DNA of 64,000 nt. Source: Siphonodentalium dalli. Taxonomy: Eukaryota > Mollusca > Scaphopoda > Gadilida > Siphonodentaliidae. The stretch spans positions 95,165,345 through 95,229,344 of the forward strand of contig CP136061.1 in assembly GCA_032622095.1 (NCBI GenBank). The letters run 5' to 3'. The translations under genes and the position numbers were made by a program. Below are positions 1-11,094 of the stretch, piece after piece (within the stretch, counting starts at the first letter, position 1; each line of letters opens with the position of its first letter). The notes beneath the pieces are model-generated. The model was given only the letters and a program-made list of their open reading frames with translations. It ran no database searches and was not told the DNA's origin.

Positions 1-150
1 TTTCCCTCTAATAATTGAATAGGAATCATTCTTCATTTGTATTATCTGTCGTCTGCTTGTTTTTCCTGAAAACCCTCCAGGTGAATAATAGACCATTCCA
101 ATGTCTATTTTTAAACTTGAGTGGGAGAATCAACTATAAGGATGGATATG
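1..150. repeat. Family D element fragment (piggyBac-like MITE), cut by window start
   Basis: The stretch matches the family D segment seen again near 13009, 20500, 21935, 25096 and 57206: a polypyrimidine ATTATCTGTC...CTGCTT stretch, then AATAGACCATTCCAATGT, then GTGGGAGAATC. Complete copies of this family (for example 22613-22874) start and end with CCCTTTC/GAAAGGG next to TTAA. Only part of a copy is present here and no coding is seen. Confidence 0.6.
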
Positions 151-379
151 GTTAAAACTACAGATTATTAACTCTTATAACTAATATGCTCCCCACCATT
201 TCGTTAAGCATTCCACCAATTTGATTTCTGAGTTCTTGCAGTCTGTTTCAAGCAAAGATTACAACAATGGACACTAAAATACTTCCATTTGGCTAACCAT
301 TCTCCCATTTGTTGCGCCTCCATTATGATTTATATGCTTAGTGAAGTTTCATTCTGCCTGGCGTTATGGTCCCTATAAA

Positions 380-633
380 CAAGCCTTGAAATAGTGAGCC
401 TGTCATTTGCAGAATGAGGTCCCCAGAGGGTGAATTTAGTGATGCTACCCCGCATAGTGGGCTAGCATCACCAAATTCACCCTCTGGGGACCTCATTCTG
501 CTTACACCTCAGCAGAATGAGGTTCCCAGAGGGTGAATTTGGTGATGCTAGCCCGCTATGGGGGGTAGCATCACTAAATTCACCCTCTGGGGACCTCATT
601 CTGCAAATGACAGGCTCACTATTTCAAGGCTTG
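380..633. mobile_element. Family A foldback MITE, short form (hAT-like)
   Basis: The 254-bp element starts CAAGCCTTGAAATAGTG and ends with its reverse complement. Inside are two roughly 90-bp hairpins, each starting GCAGAATGAGG and ending CCTCATTCTGC. The second hairpin is essentially the reverse complement of the first, so the whole is a palindrome made of two palindromes. There is no coding capacity. An exact 8-bp target duplication is not obvious for this copy, although other copies have one. Confidence 0.85.
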
Positions 634-806
634 GTCCCTAATCATATTGGAACATTCACAGTCAATTTTCAATTCTCATAACATAGTTGGCAGCGTAACC
701 AACAGTAATGCTTTTGCTTTTACTCAATTTTCATCACAATGGCAGTCTGTCCACAATGTGACAGTTCCCTGAGGGAAATCTGGCATCAACATTAAAGAGA
801 AGAAAG

Positions 807-1231
807 CCTGCAAATAGTATGTCTGTCATTTGCAGAATGTCCCCAGAGGGTTCATTTAGTGACGCTATCCCGCTCAGTGGGCTAGAATCACAAAATTCAC
901 CCTCTGTGGGACTTCATTGTGCTTAGAACTTATGTTCTGCAAAATATTTATAGTCTCTAATTAACATTGCTTTAGTTACTCTTTCCCTTCTGGGAAGTTT
1001 GTATATCCCCTAATTAGCAGAAGATAAAAAGCATAATCGAGGTGACTAATGGGGGAACATCATTAACTTCAACTGGGGAACTTCAATCTGATCCTATGTC
1101 TCCCATTGCAGAATGAGGTCCCCAGCGGGTGAATTTGGTGATGCTAGCCTGCCATGTAGGATAGCGTCGCTAAATTAACCCTCTTGGGACCTCACTCTGC
1201 AAATGACAGATACACTATTTGCAGGCTTAAA
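807..1231. mobile_element. Family A element, long form
   Basis: The left end is GCCTGCAAATAGTATGTCTG and the right end is its inverted match (CACTATTTGCAGGC). Two GAATGAGG-type hairpins are separated by an internal segment containing AACATTGCTTTAGTTACTC and CTTCAACTGGGGAACTTC. The flanks TAAAGAGAAG and TAAAGCGAAG are an imperfect direct repeat that could be a decayed target duplication. The element is noncoding. Confidence 0.75.
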
Positions 1232-1256
1232 GCGAAGATACCTAGTGTTTTATACT

Positions 1257-1396
1257 AAATTTACCTTGACCTTGTAACCCAGTGCATTCTCTTATATATG
1301 TAAGGCTCTCTATTGGAGACTCGCATATATAAGTGAATGCACTGGCTTAGGATCTTTAATGCTGCACCAGCGCAGCTCCCGTTATGAAAGGGTTAA
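1257..1396. mobile_element. Family B foldback, 3' half (TTAA-ended)
   Basis: One hairpin with arms CAGTGCATTCTCTTATATAT / ATATATAAGTGAATGCACTG is followed by the conserved tail ATCTTTAATGCTGCACCAGC and GAAAGGG next to TTAA at 1393-1396. The 5' half is missing. TTAA targets with CCC... ends are typical of piggyBac-superfamily MITEs. Confidence 0.75.
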
Positions 1397-1840
1397 AAGA
1401 ATGAATGGGTTAAATTAAGGTGCTTTACACAATCACACCATCTATCTATATATAGAATATTGAGTTGTTGGCCATTGATATTTTTAAGCCCCTCAGACTC
1501 CGATATATTTATAACTCGTGCAAAGAGTTAGATTGATAGGATAACCTTTCAAATATCTGTCTTAACTCCCGACTCTAATTCATAATTTAATGTTCTTTGT
1601 AAAACAAAGATCTGTCAGAAATTGTCTGAATATCCGGAAATCATAAACACTTAAATTTGTCACGAGCATAGAGATTTTGCTGACCTGTTGAGGGTGTAAA
1701 TTGCTCTTACATCCGATGGAAATATATAGTTTCAAAATTAAATCTAATGCCATAATTAACACTGTCCATTGTTTGTCTGCACCTCACGTAATTTGATACA
1801 TGGTATGGTGAGGGTATATAAAGCACCCTTTCTGGCAAGC

Positions 1841-2259
1841 CTGAAAATAGTGTGTCTGACATTTTCAGATTGATCCCCAGAGGGTGAATTTAGTTATCCT
1901 ATCTCACACAGCGGTCTAGCATCACCAAATTTACCCTCTGGAACCTCATTCTGCTTAGGCCTCAACTTCTATGGGAGATCTAGGATCAGATTGAACTTCC
2001 CCAGTTGAAATGGGTGATGTTCACCCATTAGTCACCTTGATTATGCATGTTATCTTCTGCAAATTAGAGGATATAGAAACTTAACAGAAGGGGAAAAAGT
2101 TATTAAAAATAATGTTAATTTCCAGAAGATAAGGCCTAAGCAGAATGAGGTCACCAGAGGGTGAATTTGGTGATGCCAGTCCACTGTGCGGGGTAGCATC
2201 ACTAAATTCACCCCTGGGGACCTCATTCTGCAAATGTCAGACGCACTATATCAAGCATT
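1841..2259. mobile_element. Family A element, long form (diverged)
   Basis: It begins CAAGCCTGAAAATAGTGTG and ends with a decayed match (ACGCACTATATCAAGC). The internal region shared by long copies is present: GATCAGATTGAACTTCCCC, TCACCCATTAGTCACC, and ATCTTCTGCAAATTAGAGG. The hairpins at both ends carry several mismatches, so this copy is older than those at 6680 and 28498. Confidence 0.75.
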
Positions 2260-2276
2260 CTGCATCCGACATCTAA

Positions 2277-2492
2277 GTACAGTAATGCCCTAAGTAATCA
2301 ACCTCTTAACCACAGCAGAATTATGGGTAACTTTTCAGGATTTAGTAGGAAATATGGCTTGTTGCCATTCATCGGAAAGCTCTCCCCGAGAGCTTTCCGA
2401 TGAATGGCAACAAGCCATATTTCTGACTAAATCCTGAAAAGTTACCCTAATTCTGCATGGTTAAGAGGTCGATTACTTAGGGAATTACTGTA
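2277..2492. mobile_element. Family C foldback MITE (Tc1/mariner-like)
   Basis: The near-perfect palindrome is flanked by TA: TA-CAGTAATGCCCTAAGTAATC... and ...ATTACTG-TA. The arms of about 100 bp meet at GGAAAGCTCTCCCCGAGAGC. A TA target duplication with long inverted arms and no coding fits a Tc1/mariner-type nonautonomous element. At least eleven copies lie in the window. Confidence 0.85.
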
Positions 2493-4301
2493 GTTATGTT
2501 AATTTATATGTGCATCTAATGAATTTGAAATATAGTTTTCTATTAAAAGATATAAATGCATTATTTCATGCAAACAGATTACACCAGCAGTCAGATGCTC
2601 GTAGCCCGTTTATATATAACCATGGGTATATGCCAGATATAACCGTACAAAAAAACGCCGTTCTTTTTACCGTGTATTTATCCATGGTGTGCGTGCCCGT
2701 GGTTGTCCGTAACATGGTGCCCGGTGTTATTGCTTTGAAAGGTAACCATGTTCGACTGGTGTTGTCAGATTGGTAATATGAGATTAGCGGTTTCTATGTC
2801 TTGTCTGGTCACATTTACTGTTTGAACTTTGTCTGAAATAGACGCACTTTTTATACTAGAATTTGCGCAACAGGAGCGCATGGGAAATCGCACGTCGAGT
2901 TGGTTTAAGGGTTTTTAGAAAAAGTATTTATATGATATAGACAGAGACGTGTCTCACACCCCCCCCCCCCCCCAACTTTGGTCAAAATGTTCAACAGTTG
3001 GAAATTTCATACCTGCCAAAACATTAGTTGGAAATTTCACACCAACATTAAGTTGAAAATGTTCTTGTAGTTTGATTTTCAAACAATTTATTTGCATATT
3101 TTCCTATTTTTGGTAAATATTTTGGACTGAAATGGTCATCAGTCGGAAATTTCCAACCTTAGGAGGGTGACAGGTTGGACATTTCCAACACTTGGACAAT
3201 TTGTGTCCTGGTCCCTCCCCCGTGGCCAGTCAAAAAACTGCTAGTTAATTTAAGAAAATAATATTGTCATGCATTTGGTCAACATTGTCATTGGAATTTG
3301 GAATTGTCATCAGTTGAAAATTTCCAACCTAAGTGGGGGTGTCGGGTTTGAAATGTCCAACTCTAGGAAGGTTTGAGGCTAGTCTAGATGCTAGGATTTT
3401 GAGATTTTCTTGTTCAGATTAAAAAAAATTGCACACCGGGCCGACTATCGTTGTCATTGTACCTTCCCCCGTGGCCAATACAAAACTGCTAATTAGTTTA
3501 ACAAAACAATATTTTACTTCATTTGTTCAAACTTGTGGACTGAAATAGTCATCAGTTGGAGAGTTTTCCAACCTGAGGGGGAATATGAGGTTTGAAAATT
3601 CCAACACCAGGAAAGGTTCAGTTGAGCCTGTTGAGGCCAGTCTAGATGCATGCTAGGATTTAATATTTTCTTTTATAGTTTTAAAAATGTTCTCACACCG
3701 GGCCGAAGAACCATGGTCAACCTGGTGTGTCCCCGCCTCTTGCCCGTATCCGTGGGAATTTGTCTGGAGTTAGACCATTATATGTTATGATTTATGCAAT
3801 TGTTCAGGTTAAACTATCTGAATTTTCAAACCTGGAATATAGAACCATGTTTTTTTGAAATATAAATAGGATATTAGGCGTGAGCACTGATGTGCAAGGG
3901 GGGTGGTGCAAATGGAATTTGTGTTTGGGGTGATTCTGATTCAAGGGGGTGCAGTTGGAATTTCCCATGGTGGACACCCCATAACGGAAACCATATAGCC
4001 ACGTCCCTGGATATAGAGAGGCAAACAGAACGATACCATATATATACAATATGCGGTTGCATCTAATTTGGATTTCTTGGGATGTCTTTAGTGCACTTTT
4101 GTGGTTACCAGAGCTCGTTTCCCCCTGATTTCTGCTCAATATGTGGTCTTCTTTAAAAGTTTTATATGATTTCAAACGGGGGTGGCACCAGGATATCCCC
4201 GACAGGGGGGGCGGTCTTTAGCTGCCGGGTTGACCATTACATAACTCACCGACGGGGGATGGCTATGACTACTCCCTGACAGGGCTGGGATGTAGCCCCT
4301 G

Positions 4302-4334
<33 letters not shown>

Positions 4335-6354
4335 GTGCCACCCAACATAACTTAGTATCGATTATTTAGCATGGGGTGTCAAGTAGGGACTTGTCGACAG
4401 GGGTGGTTATGCAGGGGTTTTATCCCCCAATTGTAGTCATACCTAATACCCCGAGCAAAATTAATTGGAAAATTCACACCAAAATTAGGTTGAAATTGTT
4501 CTCGTAGTTTGATTTTCCAACACTTTCTTAGTGACGAATTTGTTGTTTTTATACCAACATTTGCATATTTCCCTTGGTGTGCTTCAATGGGGTGGGGTGC
4601 ATTTGGTAATTCCAACGAAAACCCTCTAACCAAGTCTTGAGTGCCAAATATCCCACACTCAACCAGGGGTGCCTCTCGCAACTTTAGTTTCTGCCCTCAG
4701 CATAGGCCTAATTGTTTCTTATCCGAGAATACACTTCACCGACGGCAATGTATTAACCATACTCTGAAAGAAAACGCTTGCGTGACGATCACACGATAAA
4801 GTCGTGCTGCAAGTAAGACGATAATTGTGTTGTAGAAATGATACGGAAGACCGATTGTCACAAATTTCAACATCAAAATACACAGGGCAAGACTTATCAA
4901 TCCAAACTGTGGAGTGTGTTTTCGTTGTGTATTTTTCGCATATACCCATGGTTATATCTAAACGGGCTACGAGCATCTGACTGCAAGTCTTCTTTTATTT
5001 ATATTCACCAATTTTCATCATGACAAATGCAAACATTTCTAGATTTATTTTAGGCAAGGACATTATGAGACTTATTAAAAGTTGACAAATGTTGACATAG
5101 TTTACGAAGTCATTCATGATTTGTCTTGACGGTCTCCCTGTCAAATGAGACAAAAATTGTCTAGAAATACGGAAAGCACGAACATGCCTGTCAGAAGTGT
5201 AGGGACTTAATATTTCTTCATGCATATTATATGCTGGTTTGCCCGCCTTTCGTTTAAATTCAGTGTTGTTTTTAACCCACAGGAAACATCAAATTTATAT
5301 CTACTACATCCTGTCTCTGTTAGTGCATATAAACGCAGTACATACAGGACTTGCTTTGAGCCTTGTAGAAGGAGAGCTGCCATGATTCATCTCGATTCCG
5401 ATGCATCGCTTTTTTAAATTCATGATGTAATGCATCATATTGGGAGGGTGCGATGCGTTGCAGATACAATTCCTATATGCATAGTTATCAATAGTCAGAG
5501 ATCCAAACTTTTCCACTCAAAACTTCCCATCTTGGCAGATAAGGGGACTGTATTAGTTACGGTATTATAGTCTGCTTCTAATACCTGACCATCAATTTTG
5601 GTCTTTTCACTTAGGTCTTGTAATTTACATCAATGAATATGCTGAGGTGAACACTGATGAGAATATACATACTAAAAATGATTAAGTGGTTCATCCAGTT
5701 TTCACATCAGCCAGTTGCCGTTAAGGTCTGAAATGTTGCAGAGGGGTGGGGGATGTATCAAAGCATATCTACGATGATGAATTTCAACTGAGTTTCGCAG
5801 CATTTTGGTTATAACATACTTTCTAATTGTATTTTTAGTACAACTTTTTAGAATTGCAGTTTTCATTACAACTTTGTTCAGTGATAAAGCATTTTATTCC
5901 ACACCAATTGACGTGAGTCACATGTATTCAACGGAATACCAGCCTTTGAATACATATAAGTGTATACCTCTAGTGGAATACAAGTTGGAACTATTCTTGT
6001 TGACGTTGTCGCCAAGAAAGATGATGTACATTACGTCGATCATCCACTTCCGGTGATCCCCCCCATAATTACTGGTTATTTGTCAGACTTAAATCACAAT
6101 AAAGGTAGCTATAGTAACAATGGAGGTGACATTAATGGATTGAACTTATCTGACTGAACGGTGTAGAATAAATACAGAACACAACTTGCATCATAATCTC
6201 AAATCTGTTATCGAACTCGTTGCGGACGGCGCAAAGTTATATTTCGCTCGAGCTATGCTCTCTCGAAATATATCCTTGCGCCATCCACAACTCATTCGAT
6301 AAAAGATTCTCGATTAAGATGCGCCTTGTGTTCTGTCTATGTCTCCGGTCTTTA
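2493..6354. other. Noncoding stretch 5' of the CELF exons: tandem-like repeats and homopolymer C
   Basis: No convincing exon was found. Positions 2940-3730 hold two to three degenerate copies of a roughly 240-260 bp unit marked by GTCATCAGTTGGAAATTTCC-like text, CCCGTGGCCA, and AGTCTAGATGCTAGGATTT. A run of 29 C lies at 4304-4332. Positions 3860-4180 and 4440-4640 carry G/T-rich repeat text related in style to 55200-55540. Open frames here, such as 2510-2776, lack family similarity, and upstream CELF exons were not recognised. Confidence 0.6.
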
Positions 6355-6526
6355 TTAAACCTTTCATGATGGGAGCTGCGCTGGTGCAGCATTAAAGACC
6401 TGTGCCAGTGCATTCTCTTATATATGCAAGTCTCCCACAGGGAGACTCGTCGCATGTATAAGAGAATGCGTTGGCACACAGGGGTTTTCGCAAAATTTCA
6501 GGAAGCTGCAGACATGGAAGGGTTAA
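6355..6526. mobile_element. Family B foldback, single-hairpin form
   Basis: TTAA is present at both ends (6355-6358, 6523-6526). The left end CCTTTCATGATGGGAGCTGC runs into GCTGGTGCAGCATTAAAGA, then a single hairpin (CATTCTCTTATATATGCAAG / CATGTATAAGAGAATG), then the distinct right end TTCAGGAAGCTGCAGACATG. It looks like the two outer ends of the full element joined through one hairpin, so an internal deletion is likely. Confidence 0.75.
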
Positions 6527-6679
6527 TGTATATTTGTTGTCTTATCTCTAAAGTATTCCTGTTATCAACAGATCACTATTTGTTGTGTTGAGCAACATGC
6601 TAGTTATGTTTGTTTAGGCATGTTTATCTGCATCCAATCTTCTGCTGTTGTGGCTCTGAAGTGTGTGTTCCATCACCAG

Positions 6680-6934
6680 CAAGCCTTGAAATAGTGTGTC
6701 TGTCATTTGCAGAATGAGGTCCCCAGAGGGTGAATTTAGTGATGCTACCCCGCATAGCGGGCTAGCATCACCAAATTCACCCTCTGGGGACCTCATTCTG
6801 CTTACACCTCGGCAGAATGAGGATCCCAGAGGGTGAATTTGGTGATGCTAGCCTGCTATGCGGGGGTAGCATCACTAAATTCACCCTCTGGGGACCTCAT
6901 TCTGCAAATGACAGACACACTATTTCAAGGCTTG
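6680..6934. mobile_element. Family A foldback MITE with exact 8-bp target duplication
   Basis: The 255-bp copy runs CAAGCCTTG...CAAGGCTTG and is flanked on both sides by ATCACCAG (6672-6679 and 6935-6942). The exact 8-bp duplication fixes the element ends and points to the hAT-type (or another 8-bp-TSD) superfamily. Its two internal hairpins are reverse complements of each other. Confidence 0.92.
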
Positions 6935-6964
6935 ATCACCAGGTCTCAAAACATGGAGCTGGAC

Positions 6965-7445
6965 ATTGCAGAATGAGGTCCCCAGAGTGTGAATTTAGTG
7001 ATTCTACCCTGCTCATCACTAAATTCACCCTCTGGGGACCTCAGGCCTAAGAATATTGGTTTAGTGTGCCAGACATTTGCAGAATGTGGTCCCCAGAGGG
7101 TGAATTTAGTGACGCTATCCTGCACAGTGGGCTAGCATCACTAAATTTACCCCTGGGGACCTCATTCAGCATTGGCCTCATCTCTGGAAAGATTTTTAGT
7201 TTAGTTTCTTTTTCTTATTTAGTTTGCCAGATGACACAATACATAATCGAGATGCCCAATGGGTGCTCATCACCATCTTCACCAGCTAGGAACTTAAATC
7301 TGTGTCTAGGTCTCCCATAGCAGATGAGACCATGCAGAATGAGGTCCCCAGAGGGTGAATTTAGTGACACTATCCTGCACAGCGGGCTATCATCACTAAA
7401 TTCACCCTATGGGGACCTCATTCTGAACATGTCCAGCATCATATT
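6965..7445. repeat. Cluster of family A hairpin fragments
   Basis: Three further GCAGAATG(A/T)GGTCCCCAGAG hairpins (about 6968-7048, 7078-7172, 7333-7426) lie with pieces of the family A internal segment (ACATAATCGAG, CCCATAGCAGATGAG). They look like one diverged long copy plus a truncated one beside the insertion at 6680. Noncoding. Confidence 0.65.
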
Positions 7446-8615
7446 TTGAGCTCTGTAGTGTGTTCACAATGTACGAAAGCACAAAAGCATGGAATCAACT
7501 ATTTCTGACTATCAGATCACCCAAAAAGCTGCTCCCTTATTGGTTACTGTTTATTGTTACATGGCTGTTCCTGAAGAACACGCCTTTCCATCATCTTAGG
7601 CCATGTCATCTTATTCAAATGATTCCACATACAGTATTTGCAATCGACTCTATCAAATCGGAAATTATCGACATCACACAACATTTTTTTGCAAGTCATG
7701 AGTTTAGTGTGCCTGCCATATCGATACGAACATTGGAGGAACAGTTTTGACTTTCAATATGTTCTGAGGCACTGCACCAGACATGTTTACTTCCGGTGTG
7801 CCGATTTCCGGAGATTGACCTTCCAAATGTGAGAGATCTGGCTCAAAATCAGGAGACTCTTTATAACTAAAATCTTTCTAGTTTTCCTCAAATTATTACC
7901 GTATAACATGTGGGTAGCAACGGCATAACAAAACATTAACCTATCAATTTAACTTGATCTATAAAATAGCTGCTGTACATGCATCAAGGAAGAAATTGTC
8001 TTTGTCACCACCGCATTGTCCTGAAATTAATACATTTCTTAGTCAATACTTGCTTCTTAATCAAGTATTTCCCAGCAGGTGAAGGTCCTCGGCTCGTTAT
8101 TGCATGATTTAGGTGACTTTGTAAGTCTGTCTTGCCATAAAACATGAATTAATCACCAACCCCCCCCCCCCCCCCCCCCCCACCCCCCAAGAGTAGAGAT
8201 TCATGGCATTATCTGAACTATTATTATAAAGTATAAACATAAAGGTGTACTGTAATTTGTAAACAATAAAATATATATGCATCCTGTTATGTGATAATGT
8301 GAATAATAATAGCAGATTCGTTGCTTTTAATACTTAGCATTGAGGCAGCCCTTGTAATTGGCATTTTACTTCTACATGTACATATTCTTTTTGAATTGCA
8401 TGACATTCTCTATTGTATTCTACTTCTTTTAGGTCTTTTTCTGCAGCATTACCTTTTATCATACCTCATTTCAAGGGCTGATTGAGCTGATTGTAACATA
8501 CACTGCGAAATTCTTCTCTAATATCTTAATCATTTAAAGATAATAGCTTTTTGATTTTTCCACTTAGAAAACAAGCATGCATGTAGTGATAATAATGAGC
8601 GGACTCTTATGATAT
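7446..8615. other. Noncoding stretch with a poly-C run
   Basis: AT-rich sequence without a recognisable exon or element. A run of 22 C (8160-8181), then A, then six C lies in the middle. The 96-codon frame at 7460 has no recognisable motif and ends in family-A-like surroundings. Confidence 0.5.
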
Positions 8616-9089
8616 AAGCCTTGAAATAGTGCATCTTGTATTTGAAGAATGAGGTCCGAAGAGGGTGAATTCACTGATGCTACCCCACACAGACGGTTAA
8701 TTTAGTGACGCTATCCCGCACAGTGGGCTAGCATCACCAAATTTACCCTCTTCGGACCTCATCTCCTTGCGAGTGCTTGGCCTCATCTTCTGGGAAGTAT
8801 CAATAGTCTTAAATTAACATTATTTTTTAGTTACTTTTTCCCTTCTGTTCAGTTTACATATCCTCTCATTTGCAGAAGATAATTAGTTACACTAATGGGT
8901 GAACATTATCAACTTCAGCTGGGGAACTTCTATCTGATACTAGGTCTCCCATAGCAGTTGAAGCCTCAGAAGAATGAGGTTTCCAGACGGTGAATTTGGT
9001 GACGCCAGTCCACAGTGTGGGATAGTGTCACTAAATTCACCCTCTGGGGACCTCGTTCTGCAAATGACAGACACACTATTTCAAGGCTA
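8616..9089. mobile_element. Family A element, long form
   Basis: It starts AAGCCTTGAAATAGTGCATC and ends ACACACTATTTCAAGGCT. The left hairpin carries an extra partial duplication (GGTTAATTTAGTGACGCTAT), and the internal segment AAATTAACATTATTTTTTAG...TCAGCTGGGGAACTTC is present. Its 3' half is included in the tandem duplication described next. Confidence 0.7.
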
Positions 9090-9366
9090 AGTAAGTGCAA
9101 ATGCTTATGATTCATAAATTTCTATTACTAATGGGTGAACATTACCAACTTCAGCTGGGGAACTTCTATCTGATACTAGGTCTCCCATAGCAGTTGAAGC
9201 CTCAGAAGAATGAGGTTTCCAGACGGTGAATTTGGTGACGCCAGTCCACAGTGTGGGATAGTGTCACTAAATTCACCCTCTGGGGACCTCGTTCTGCAAA
9301 TGACAGACACACTATTTCAAGGCTAAGTAAGTGCAAATGCTTATGATTCATAAATTTCTATTACTA
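8895..9366. repeat. 236-bp tandem duplication (two copies, nearly identical)
   Basis: The unit ATGGGTGAACATT...TTTCTATTACTA occurs at 8895-9130 and again at 9131-9366, with only a substitution such as ATTATC/ATTACC noticed between them. It spans the 3' half of a family A element plus its unique flank, so it arose after that insertion. It ends about 250 bp upstream of the first visible CELF exon. Confidence 0.9.
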
Positions 9367-9613
9367 TTCTATCTCAACTTTTATATCAACGTTCTCTCTA
9401 ATATTAAACAGAGCAAGCGTTTACCTTTTAGAAATAGATGATTAGTCGATATATTCCTCTTTGTGTCTATATATCAAAGGGGAATAACCTATTAAAAAGC
9501 TTTGGTAGGCAAAGTTTGAGAACTTTGTGGGCTCAGTGTGGTATTACGAAACAAAGACTTACTCATGGGATTTTAATTAATTGCTAATCAATGGTGTTTT
9601 TTATTTTTCACAG

Positions 9614-9682
9614 GTGGAGGAGACGGGACGAATTTACAACTGCAGAATCTACAGAACTTAGCAGCGCTGGCAAGCAACCCAG
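9614..9682 (+). CDS. CELF1/2-like gene, linker exon 1 of those visible (69 nt, phase 1-1)
   Basis: This exon belongs to a CELF (CUGBP/Elav-like, Bruno) RNA-binding protein that controls alternative splicing and mRNA decay or translation through GU-rich elements. It encodes GGDGTNLQLQNLQNLAALAS followed by NP, the Q/L/A-rich linker between RRM2 and RRM3. The acceptor is TTATTTTTCACAG at 9601-9613. The donor is CCCAG|GTTTAT, with T at +3, so it is a weak site. Exon length is 69 nt and both boundaries split a codon after its first base, so it can be skipped without a frameshift. It joins to 10946 to complete an Ala codon. Exons for RRM1 and RRM2 were not found upstream and must lie outside the window. 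The long open frame at 9591-10097 reads this exon in the wrong frame. Confidence 0.88.
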
Positions 9683-9734
9683 GTTTATAAATAACATTAC
9701 AACTGAGTCACATCCGATGCTAGTTGAGATTATT

Positions 9735-9952
9735 TCCCCTGCCCCCCCCCCCCCCCACCACACTTACTTCCCCTATCCCCACACTTGCTTCCCCTACCCT
9801 ACTTCTTCCCCTCCCCACACTAAACTTCCCATAGCCCCATACTTACTTCCCCTACGCCCACACTTACTTCCTCTCCCCACACTTACTGCCCCTACACCCA
9901 CACTTACTTCCCCTCCCCACACTTACATGTACTCCCCCCCCACATTTCTTTT
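9735..9952. repeat. C-rich tandem array in the intron beside a weak donor
   Basis: About 210 bp of CCCCACACTTACTTCCCCTA-type units, of variable length, starts about 50 nt after the GTTTAT donor of the preceding exon. It begins with a run of C. It is not coding, although one frame stays open through it. Such C-rich tracts near donors can bind PCBP/hnRNP-type proteins; a role here is inference. Confidence 0.75.
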
Positions 9953-10300
9953 GGCATGCTCATTTGGATCATTCTATTGGTATATTTATGTCCCCATGAA
10001 TGAGTTGAATGGTGGCTATGTTGGATTACATGTGTCCAGTCCTCTGTCTGTGTTCGTTCATCTGTCTGTCTGTCCATCTGTCAAAGAAATTTGGTAAAGG
10101 ATGTTGGTCCAGTAAAATCAATATTGACTTTCTGTCTATCAACTAGGGCTGTAACAATATACTTGGTCATGATACGATATGAATCACGATATATGATCAA
10201 CAATATGATACATATCATGATACACTAAATTACTGTTCCCAAATGAATATGACCTTAATTATCATTACCAACGTGTTTATAATTGGAGATGGTGTTCATG

Positions 10301-10442
10301 TTAACCCATTCATGACGGTAGCCATGACAGCATTGAAGATCCTGTGCCAGTGCATTCTCTTATATATGCTTGTCTCCCATAGGGAGCCTCGCATATATAA
10401 GAGAATGCACTGGCTTACAAGGTCAAGGTAAATATTGTTAGG
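10301..10442. mobile_element. Family B foldback, 5' half
   Basis: TTAA at 10301-10304 is followed by CCCATTCATGACGGTAGC, then hairpin arms CAGTGCATTCTCTTATATAT / ATATATAAGAGAATGCACTG, then the spacer CTTACAAGGTCAAGGTAAAT and ATTGTTAGGC, where it stops. The second hairpin and the right end are missing. It lies in the CELF intron 9683-10945. Confidence 0.75.
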
Positions 10443-10613
10443 CTAATGCATGTTCATTTTTAAACTAAAATACAGTTTATTAGTTGGCTGGATGAGTCAA
10501 ATACAAATAACACACATGTGCACTTGAGAGAACATTGCAGGTGTTACTCTTTAAGCATTTACTCATCTTAAGATAGGCCTATCTTGATACATTGTATTCA
10601 CAGTCCTGCTATC

Positions 10614-10798
10614 TACAGTAATGCCCTAAATAATTGACTCCTTAACCACAGCAGAATTATGGGTAATTTTTAGGATGAGATCCCTATAAGGTGAGAGCTT
10701 TCCGATCAATGGCAACAAGCCATATTTCCGACTAAATCCTGAAAATTACCCATAATTCTGCTGTGGTTAAGGAGTCGATTATTTTGGGCATTACTGTA
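10614..10798. mobile_element. Family C foldback MITE (Tc1/mariner-like), left arm shortened
   Basis: TA at both ends with CAGTAATGCCCTAAATAATT / inverted GGGCATTACTG. The left arm has lost the segment between GGGTAATTTTTAGGAT and GAGAGCTTTCCGAT, while the right arm is complete. It lies in the CELF intron, 148 bp before the next exon. Confidence 0.85.
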
Positions 10799-10945
10799 AT
10801 TCTATATCTCAGTTATGAGTTATCCGATCTCAATTGACATTGTTCATTGTTTGTCTGCACCCTATGTAATTTGATCATTGGATGGTGGGGGTATGTAAAG
10901 CACCCTTTCTCCCAACCTCTTTATATTCTGATTTCTGTCTTTCAG

Positions 10946-11032
10946 CCCTGAACGCCCTCAATATACAGAATCTAGCGGCCTTGAACCAAATCTCTGCTGC
11001 TTCAGTCAATGGTCTCAACTCAACCTCCAATG
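10946..11032 (+). CDS. CELF1/2-like gene, linker exon 2 (87 nt, phase 1-1)
   Basis: It encodes (A)LNALNIQNLAALNQISAASV and then NGLNSTSN, part of the divergent linker between RRM2 and RRM3. The L-N-x-L and L-A-A-L pattern resembles the CELF linker of other animals. The acceptor is TCTGTCTTTCAG at 10934-10945. The donor CAATG|GTACGT is close to consensus. Length is 87 nt (29 codons) in phase 1-1, so it is a symmetric exon. The intron before it is 1263 nt and holds a C-rich array plus family B and C elements. Confidence 0.9.
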
Positions 11033-11094
11033 GTACGTTATGCACAGGGGCTCTGTACCCAGGGTCCACGCTGGCCAATTTTTTGCCCCGGGAC

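Noticed and set aside
2510-2776. 88-codon frame with relatively normal composition
   Set aside because: No recognised motif, no splice signals consistent with CELF upstream exons, and no start context. Left unannotated.
6614-7320. Frames containing MRSPEGEFGDA and similar
   Set aside because: Translation of family A hairpins, not a protein family.
9591-10097. 168-codon open frame on the + strand
   Set aside because: It reads the real CELF exon in a wrong frame and then the C-rich intronic array. The splice sites and family match support only 9614-9682 in another frame.
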